A stretch of 17,076 nt of DNA. It comes from JAFGBZ01 sp043817715 (GTDB taxonomy: Archaea; Iainarchaeota; Iainarchaeia; Iainarchaeales; JAFGBZ01). The position numbers and the translations under genes are program-made. The stretch lies in assembly GCA_043817715.1 (NCBI GenBank), contig JBDRGO010000046.1, forward strand, positions 1-17,076. The letters run 5' to 3'. Positions 13,161 through 17,076 of this stretch are shown in pieces. The notes under the pieces are model-generated. The model saw nothing but the letters and a program-made list of their open reading frames with translations, was not told the DNA's origin and did no database searches. Numbering within the stretch: the first letter of the stretch is position 1; every line of letters starts with the position of its first letter.

Positions 13161-14079
13161 GTGCCACGCCAATTAATTCTTTCACATCTTTAAATCCGTT
13201 TTCTTCCATCCATTCAATCATTTCTTTTTCAATTGTTTTGAATATTTTTGTGCCTTTCTGGATTACTGCTGTTCCGACTCCTATGCTTGTTGCTCCTGCC
13301 TGCATTAATTCAATTGCATCTTTTCCATTCATTACTCCGCCTAATCCGATTATGGGAATATCCACGTTTTCATATAAGTCATAAATGCATCTTACTGCAA
13401 TCGGCCTTAATGCCGTGCCGCTCATTCCCCCTCTTTTGAATGAAAGCACAGGCTTTTTTTTGTTTATGTCAATAACCATTGCAGGCATTGTATTGATTGC
13501 GGTTAATCCGTCTGCGCCTGCTTCTTCGCATGCCTTTGCAACCTCAACTAAATTGCATGTTGCCGGAGTCAGTTTTGCCAGAACAGGAATTTTTCCAGTT
13601 ACTTTTTTTACATCTTCAATGATTAATGTGCTTAAGGATTCATTTGTTGCAAACAGTTTTCCTGATTTGGATACATTAGGGCATGAAATATCCAGCTCAA
13701 TTAAATCAGGTTTTTTTTGCGCTACAAATTCCGCTACTTTGGCAAAATCCTGCGCATCTTTTGTTGCCCCAATAGAAGCAATTAATGGAACTTTTGGCTT
13801 TAATTTCCTTAATTCATCCAATTGATTCCATTCCTCTTCCATATTAAGATATCCTTTGCTTGGCAATCCAACTGCATTCAGTAAACCTGCTTCAAACCTT
13901 GCGGTCTGGGGAGGGGGATTTCCGCCTCTTGGTTCAGGCATAATTGTTTTCATTGTTACTGCGCCTGCTCCGTTTTTAGCGCATTCAATTAATTTCGGAA
14001 TGCTGTCCCATACAACCCCTGAAGCCAGAATTAATGGATTCTGCATTTCTTCTCCGCAAAAAACTGTTTTTAAATTCAT
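13153..14079 (-). CDS. pyrD: Dihydroorotate dehydrogenase, class 1B catalytic subunit
   Basis: Oxidises dihydroorotate to orotate with FMN. 308 residues, cytoplasmic TIM barrel with no membrane segment. Lys44 (VTMKTI), LLNAVGLPSKG (66-76), and ELDISCPNV with the catalytic Cys133 mark the class 1 enzymes. KLTPAT, INTMPAMVIDI, GGMSGTALRPIA, IIGLGGV and GATSIGVGTA are FMN-site signatures of PyrDB. Class 1B enzymes normally work with the iron-sulfur/FAD subunit PyrK; no pyrK is next to it or elsewhere in the window. The start ATG has GGTGA four bases upstream and lies 4 bp after the preceding PPC gene's stop; the 3' end overlaps pyrC. Confidence 0.95.
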   Translation of the reverse strand: MNLKTVFCGEEMQNPLILASGVVWDSIPKLIECAKNGAGAVTMKTIMPEPRGGNPPPQTARFEAGLLNAVGLPSKGYLNMEEEWNQLDELRKLKPKVPLIASIGATKDAQDFAKVAEFVAQKKPDLIELDISCPNVSKSGKLFATNESLSTLIIEDVKKVTGKIPVLAKLTPATCNLVEVAKACEEAGADGLTAINTMPAMVIDINKKKPVLSFKRGGMSGTALRPIAVRCIYDLYENVDIPIIGLGGVMNGKDAIELMQAGATSIGVGTAVIQKGTKIFKTIEKEMIEWMEENGFKDVKELIGVAHE

Positions 14080-14083
14080 ATTT

Positions 14084-14536
14084 TCACCAATCCTTTTCCA
14101 TTGTTAAAACCGGATAGCCATAAATTTCTTTATTTGGAATCCTGTTCATTTCAGCATTTAATTCCTGCAGAAAAATTTCTGCAATTACCCCTATTTCCCC
14201 GTAATGCAGGTGCCCGCAGAATGTTTTTCCTTCTTTGGTTGCAGCAGTTGCATGCAGATGGGGCATAATTTCTTTATCCTGCAAAGCAATTGTTCCGAAT
14301 CCGTGAAATTCAAGGAATTCATTGAATTCAAATTCTTCTGAAATTAATTTACTGCCCTCAATTTTATTGATGCAGGTAATTTTTGCCTTGCTGAATGCCC
14401 CCAAAAAATTAAGCGAAGCGCTTTTGATTTCATGCTCTTTGCAGAATCTTTTTAATTCACTTATCAATTCGTTTCCTTTGCTTATCCGCAATACAAACGC
14501 CCTGCCCAATTCTGCTTTTCCATAACTGTTATTCAT
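14084..14536 (-). CDS. PPC domain (DUF296) protein inside the pyr operon
   Basis: 150-residue single-domain protein of the PPC/DUF296 family (COG1661), which forms trimers and is often annotated as DNA-binding. Signatures are GRAFVLRISKGNELISELKRFC at the N-terminus, SASLNFLGAF, then PHLHATAATKEGKTFCGHLHYGEIGVIAEIFLQEL. His93, His95, His109 and His111 form a likely metal or ligand site on the barrel. It sits between pyrI and pyrD, 4 bp before the pyrD ATG and 50 bp after pyrI, so it is cotranscribed. A part in regulation of, or metabolite handling in, pyrimidine synthesis is an inference from position. GGGGGAT is its ribosome-binding site, in the loop of a start-codon hairpin. Confidence 0.87.
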   Translation of the reverse strand: MNNSYGKAELGRAFVLRISKGNELISELKRFCKEHEIKSASLNFLGAFSKAKITCINKIEGSKLISEEFEFNEFLEFHGFGTIALQDKEIMPHLHATAATKEGKTFCGHLHYGEIGVIAEIFLQELNAEMNRIPNKEIYGYPVLTMEKDW

Positions 14537-14559
14537 TTAAACATCCCCCAGTGTTTAAA
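14536..14559 (-). promoter_or_regulatory. Start-codon hairpin of the PPC gene
   Basis: In the mRNA, UUUAAACA pairs perfectly with UGUUUAAA around the 8-nt loop CUGGGGGA. The Shine-Dalgarno GGGGGA is in the loop, and the last paired base is the A of the AUG at 14536. Confidence 0.6.
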
Positions 14560-14586
14560 GCATTAAATCTTTGATTTTAATTTCAT

Positions 14587-15048
14587 TTAAGGCCCCTTTA
14601 CGCTCTCCATTATTTCTTCTTTATTCATTCTTGTTTCGCAGTAAAAGCATCTTGCTTCCAATGGATTTTTTGCAATCCTGAATTTTGTTATTAATCCTTC
14701 CTTGTTTGTAATGCATTTATCGTTTATGCATGAAATAATTCCGTTTGCATGCTCAGGGTAATCAAGGTTTTCCTTTTTCACAACTTTTGCTTCCGCAATT
14801 TCATTTAATGTCCCGCCTTTTCCCAGCAGCCTGATTTTATTCAGCTCTTCTTCAGTTAATTTTTTTCCTTCCACAAACAAAATATCTTTTTTGCCCATTT
14901 TTTTTGATTCAACATTCATTGCCGCCGTAAAAGTATGCCCTGAAAAATCAATTGCTGACAGAATCTTTAATGCAGTTCCAATAGGAAGATGGTCAATTGC
15001 TGTTCCGTTCTGAATAGGCGTAATATGGATTTTTTTTTCTTTGCTCAT
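14587..15048 (-). CDS. pyrI: Aspartate carbamoyltransferase regulatory subunit
   Basis: Regulatory chain of aspartate transcarbamoylase; binds nucleotide effectors and a zinc ion and bridges PyrB trimers. 153 residues, normal length. The N-terminal allosteric domain shows ITPIQNGTAIDHLPIGTALKIL, matching the V-xx-I-x-NGT-xI-DHI pattern. The C-terminal zinc domain has Cys107, Cys112, Cys134 and Cys137 (C-x4-C ... C-x2-C), all present. ATG 15048 has AGAGGTGAT as a near-perfect Shine-Dalgarno, held in a start-codon hairpin. It is separated from pyrB by 142 bp, unusual for these partners, and that interval is an open frame of 49 codons. Confidence 0.96.
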   Translation of the reverse strand: MSKEKKIHITPIQNGTAIDHLPIGTALKILSAIDFSGHTFTAAMNVESKKMGKKDILFVEGKKLTEEELNKIRLLGKGGTLNEIAEAKVVKKENLDYPEHANGIISCINDKCITNKEGLITKFRIAKNPLEARCFYCETRMNKEEIMESVKGP

Positions 15049-15194
15049 TGAATCACCTCTGAGTGATTCAAATTTTTAAATTTTACAAATTTCAATTTAA
15101 AACAGATTAAGTTTTGAAATTTGTATTTTTCAAAAAGCAATTTTTTGATTTTAATTAATGCTTTTTGAAATTTCTTCAGGAAATTTAAATTCAC
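15045..15194 (-). CDS. Putative 49-residue basic ORF bridging pyrB and pyrI
   Basis: GTG 15194 overlaps the pyrB stop as GTGA and has AAGGTGA four bases upstream; the frame stays open for 49 codons and its TGA overlaps the pyrI ATG as ATGA. The peptide starts MNLNFLKKFQKALIKIKK, is Lys/Phe/Leu-rich with no clear membrane segment, and ends NHSEVIQ, where GAG GTG is the pyrI Shine-Dalgarno. Its N-terminus matches the small ORF before HEPN at eight of nine residues. Two 12-bp inverted repeats fall inside it. Exact overlap at both ends and a good ribosome-binding site favour a real small gene or leader ORF. Against it are simple composition and no known homologue. Confidence 0.5.
   Translation of the reverse strand: MNLNFLKKFQKALIKIKKLLFEKYKFQNLICFKLKFVKFKNLNHSEVIQ
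15048..15071 (-). promoter_or_regulatory. Start-codon hairpin of pyrI
   Basis: In the mRNA, UUGAAUCAC pairs perfectly with GUGAUUCAA around the loop UCAGAG. The Shine-Dalgarno GAGGUGAU spans loop and 3' arm, and the stem ends on the A of the pyrI AUG. The pyrB tail (15202-15195) carries the same GUGAUUCA and could compete for the 5' arm. Confidence 0.7.
15084..15125 (-). promoter_or_regulatory. 12-bp inverted repeat B in the pyrB-pyrI interval
   Basis: TACAAATTTCAA (15084-15095) and TTGAAATTTGTA (15114-15125) are perfect complements with an 18-nt loop. It lies just 5' of the pyrI start hairpin in the mRNA. No U tract follows, so it is not a plain terminator. Confidence 0.5.
15128..15170 (-). 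promoter_or_regulatory. 12-bp inverted repeat A in the pyrB-pyrI interval
   Basis: TTTCAAAAAGCA (15128-15139) and TGCTTTTTGAAA (15159-15170) are perfect complements with a 19-nt loop, two bases from repeat B. With B and the start hairpin it makes three stem-loops in 123 bp of the leader. Confidence 0.5.
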
Positions 15195-16165
15195 TGAATC
15201 ACCTTCTTTTTATTTATCAGCAATGCCAGCAGTGCTTCCCTTGCCGGCACTCCGTTTGCCGCCTGTTCAAAATACAGCGCTGCCGGAGTCAAATCCAGCT
15301 CTGTTTTGATTTCATTAACCCTTGGCAGTGGATGCATGATTCTGAAATGCTTTTTTGTTTTTTTAAGGATTGATTTATCCAGAATAAATGCGTCTTTTAC
15401 TCTGCTGTATTCTCTTTCATCTGAAAACCTTTCTTTCTGGATTCTTGTTGCATACAATACATCAAGTTTTGGAAGAACTTTATACAAATCATCTGTTTCC
15501 ATTAATTCAACTTTTCCTTTAATGTCTTTTACAATAAATTCCGGCATTTTAAGCTGTTCTGGTGCAATCAGGTAAATTTTTACCGCATTGAATTTTGCCA
15601 GCGCATAAGCCAGTGAATGCACTGTCCTTCCGTACTTTAAATCCCCAAGCATTCCTATTGCTATTCCGTCAATTTTTCCGAATTCCTTTTTTATTGTATA
15701 CAAATCAAGCAGTGTTTGGGTCGGATGCTGGTTTGCGCCGTCTCCTGCATTAATTATTGGCACTTTGCTTAATTCTGCCGCCCTTCTTGAGGCTCCTTCA
15801 ATGAAATGCCTCATTACAATGATGTCGGCATAGCTTTCAATCATTTTAATTGTGTCGCTTAAAGTTTCTCCTTTCTTGAATGAACTCATTCCAGGGTCGG
15901 CGAACCCTATTACCCTTCCCCCCAAGTTTTGAATTGATGTTTCAAATGACAGTCTTGTTCTGGTGGATGGCTCAAAAAACAATGAAGCAATCACTTTATT
16001 TTCCAGTATTTTGCTTTTTTGTGCTTTACTCATTGATTCTAATTCTGCTGCCTTTTCAAGCACTGTTTCAATATTTTTCCTTGAAATATCTGCAATTGAA
16101 ACAATATCAGTTAAAGGAAAAGAATCAGCTTCAATGGGTTTTTTTTCAATTTCTTTTAAACTCAT
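15191..16165 (-). CDS. pyrB: Aspartate carbamoyltransferase catalytic subunit
   Basis: Carbamoyl phosphate plus aspartate to N-carbamoyl-aspartate, the committed step. 324 residues, close to the family norm. The carbamoyl-phosphate site FFEPSTRTRLSFE (63-75), the 80s loop SSFKKGETLSDT (94-105), MRH (118-120), NAGDGANQHPTQTLLDLYTI (139-158), LGDLKYGRTVHSL, ATRIQKERF and HPLPRVNEI (278-286) are all intact. The C-terminal YFEQAANGVPAREALLALL completes the match. It is first in the minus-strand pyr gene set, with a TATA box 29-38 bp upstream of the ATG, and partner of pyrI. Its last codons AAG AAG GTG ATT CAG TGA supply the ribosome-binding site and GTG start of the small ORF that follows. Confidence 0.97.
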   Translation of the reverse strand: MSLKEIEKKPIEADSFPLTDIVSIADISRKNIETVLEKAAELESMSKAQKSKILENKVIASLFFEPSTRTRLSFETSIQNLGGRVIGFADPGMSSFKKGETLSDTIKMIESYADIIVMRHFIEGASRRAAELSKVPIINAGDGANQHPTQTLLDLYTIKKEFGKIDGIAIGMLGDLKYGRTVHSLAYALAKFNAVKIYLIAPEQLKMPEFIVKDIKGKVELMETDDLYKVLPKLDVLYATRIQKERFSDEREYSRVKDAFILDKSILKKTKKHFRIMHPLPRVNEIKTELDLTPAALYFEQAANGVPAREALLALLINKKKVIQ

Positions 16166-16175
16166 TAAACCCTTC

Positions 16176-16189
16176 AGATTAGTAAATCT
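16176..16189. promoter_or_regulatory. Small inverted repeat between pyr TATA box and pyrB start
   Basis: AGATT-AGTA-AATCT lies between the TATA box and the pyrB ATG, around the predicted transcript start. It could be an operator for the pyr genes; with 5-bp arms it is weak. Confidence 0.25.
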
Positions 16190-16193
16190 AAAG

Positions 16194-16203
16194 ATATTTA
16201 AAT
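16194..16203 (-). promoter_or_regulatory. TATA box of the pyr operon
   Basis: Minus-strand ATTTAAATAT, 29-38 bp before the pyrB ATG, predicting a leader of only a few bases. No Shine-Dalgarno precedes pyrB, in agreement. Confidence 0.5.
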
Positions 16204-16300
16204 TTAATGCGAGGAGATAAGTAAAGGCATCCGCTTTTTCTTTTTGTTTTTGGAATAATTGCCTGAATGAATTTATTTTCTTTTTTTTGATTAAAAATGA

Positions 16301-16310
16301 ATATTTAAAT
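16301..16310 (+). promoter_or_regulatory. TATA box of the 16334 gene
   Basis: ATATTTAAAT is centred about 28 bp before ATG 16334, the spacing expected for a leaderless transcript; no Shine-Dalgarno is present. Confidence 0.5.
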
Positions 16311-16333
16311 TCTTTAAAGTGCTTTATTTCATT

Positions 16334-16663
16334 ATGGCGTTAGTGAGAATTTTAGGGCGTTTCAGGAAGACTTGGCAGAAAGGCGGGCAAGGCACTGAAT
16401 CGCATAGAAATGCACTTGAAGGGATTGAAGCAGTGCATGGTGTCGGGCCAAATGGAAGAAGATTGCTTGTTGATTCTTTTGGAGAAAATTTGCCTGGAAT
16501 TATTTCTCATTTAAATAAAAGAGGGATTTCAATTGAAGATTCAGTTGACCTTCTTTTAAGGATGGTGGAGACCCAGGGAAACCAAAAAGATTTAATTGAA
16601 AGGGAAGGAACTGATTTATTTGTAAAAAAATTACTGGAACTTAAGAAAAAAGAAAAAATTTGA
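16334..16663 (+). CDS. Uncharacterised 109-residue basic protein
   Basis: Not recognised. The protein starts MALVRILGRFRKTWQKGG and contains a glycine-rich turn HGVGPNGRRLLVDSFG, then helical segments LPGIISHLNKRGISIEDSVDLLLRMVE and a Lys-rich end. It has no membrane segment or Cys. ATG 16334 is preferred to GTG 16319, because a TATA box is centred 28 bp before it. Divergent from pyrB with 168 bp between, and followed after 72 bp by a gene with its own TATA box. A soluble, possibly nucleic-acid-binding protein is only a guess from charge. Confidence 0.75.
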   Translation: MALVRILGRFRKTWQKGGQGTESHRNALEGIEAVHGVGPNGRRLLVDSFGENLPGIISHLNKRGISIEDSVDLLLRMVETQGNQKDLIEREGTDLFVKKLLELKKKEKI

Positions 16664-16703
16664 TTGAATTCATTTTCAATCCGGTTTCTAGCATAAAACA
16701 AAA

Positions 16704-16713
16704 ACATTTAATT
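16704..16713 (+). promoter_or_regulatory. TATA box of the 16736 gene
   Basis: ACATTTAATT is centred about 28 bp before ATG 16736, again at leaderless spacing. Confidence 0.4.
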
Positions 16714-16735
16714 CTTCCCTGCACTAATTTATTTC

Positions 16736-17076
16736 ATGAAATTATTGCCAAACGAAAAAGTAATTTTCAAAAAATCAAGCATTGTCTGGCCATTGCTTTT
16801 ATTGCCTTATTATGAAAATTCTCATACAACTGTTTTTTTAGGTTTCAGAAACAAAAAAATCCGTTCAATCAAGGACATTAAATTTTCACAGGGGTTCAGC
16901 ACAGTTTATTTAACCAATAAAAGAATTTACTGTGAATTTTTGTTTCCAAAAATATTTTTATTTGAAATCAAATTAACGGGCATTAAGAAAGTGAATTTAA
17001 ATGAAAAAGACCATTGGCTGCTGGAAATTGAATTCACTGAATGCAGTAAAGGAAGCATATTGAAATCCTTTGCCTT
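16736..17076 (+). CDS. PH-like-domain protein, 5' part only
   Basis: 113 codons are visible from ATG 16736 and the frame is still open at the window edge. Residues about 35-100 resemble prokaryotic PH/GRAM-like domains: a strand ending STVYLTNKRIYCEF, then FLFEIKLTGIKKVNL, then HWLLEIEFT. The 'LTNKRIY' turn followed by an 'I-xx-I-xx-V' strand is the common pattern of that fold. No transmembrane segment is evident in the visible part. The function is unknown. The start is set by a TATA box 28 bp upstream. Confidence 0.7.
   Translation, partial: MKLLPNEKVIFKKSSIVWPLLLLPYYENSHTTVFLGFRNKKIRSIKDIKFSQGFSTVYLTNKRIYCEFLFPKIFLFEIKLTGIKKVNLNEKDHWLLEIEFTECSKGSILKSFA

Noticed and set aside
13385..13825. 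146-codon open frame on the + strand
   Set aside because: Antisense to pyrD; a by-product of its codon use, with no recognisable motif.
14537..14586. Leader ORF before the PPC gene like those before HEPN and pyrI
   Set aside because: The frame ending at the AUGA overlap has only a 3-codon ATG-TTT-AAA; an upstream TAA closes it. Only the hairpin is shared.
15084..15170. Intrinsic terminators between pyrB and pyrI
   Set aside because: Stems have 18-19 nt loops, are not followed by U tracts on the transcribed strand, and lie inside an open frame.

Overview
The window is an AT-rich archaeal chromosome segment. The archaeal calls rest on a TATA-binding protein, ribosomal protein L21e, RNA polymerase subunit RpoF/Rpb4, the DUF655 protein, an archaeal-type AMP phosphorylase, and an aspartate transcarbamoylase with a separate PyrI subunit. 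Ribosome binding sites match an AUCACCUCC 16S tail, and several first genes look leaderless. Short genes, extreme AT bias and the AMP phosphorylase suggest a DPANN-type archaeon (for example the Diapherotrites/Micrarchaeota/Woesearchaeota range), but I cannot place it from sequence alone.

Layout. 1-522 (-): TBP, cut by the left edge. 632-3776 (+): a small translation-factor-domain protein, then the information-processing cluster L21e - rpoF - DUF655 - ksgA, then a GtrA membrane protein. 3801-3903: a perfect 40-bp tandem repeat. 3921-5501 (-): AMP phosphorylase, divergent from 5690-8647 (+): a processive GT2 glycosyltransferase, a membrane-anchored thioredoxin-fold protein and a methyltransferase. 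8662-9841 (-): a HEPN/nucleotidyltransferase toxin-antitoxin pair, flanked by a duplicate of the methyltransferase 3' end. 10054-16165 (-): the pyrimidine genes, transcribed pyrB - [small ORF] - pyrI - PPC-domain gene - pyrD - pyrC - pyrE - (242-bp gap) - pyrF. 16334-17076 (+): an unrecognised small protein and the start of a PH-like-domain protein.

Function. pyrB/I, pyrC, pyrD, pyrE and pyrF carry carbamoyl phosphate and aspartate to UMP. Carbamoyl-phosphate synthase and the PyrK partner expected for a class 1B PyrD are not in the window. AMP phosphorylase runs the other way, breaking nucleoside monophosphates to ribose 1,5-bisphosphate.

Most interesting signal. Four genes that follow a same-strand gene (thioredoxin-like, HEPN, pyrI, PPC) have the same RNA architecture at the start codon: an 8-10 bp perfect stem, a 6-8 nt loop holding the Shine-Dalgarno purines, and a stem base ending exactly on the A (or AU) of AUG. 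The stems differ in sequence but keep pairing. At three of the four a tiny in-frame ORF runs through the hairpin and ends with its UGA overlapping the AUG (AUGA). The small ORFs before HEPN and pyrI both start GUG with residues MNLNFL-(Q/K)-KF. This looks like a recurrent leader-ORF plus start-codon hairpin, a possible translational-coupling switch.
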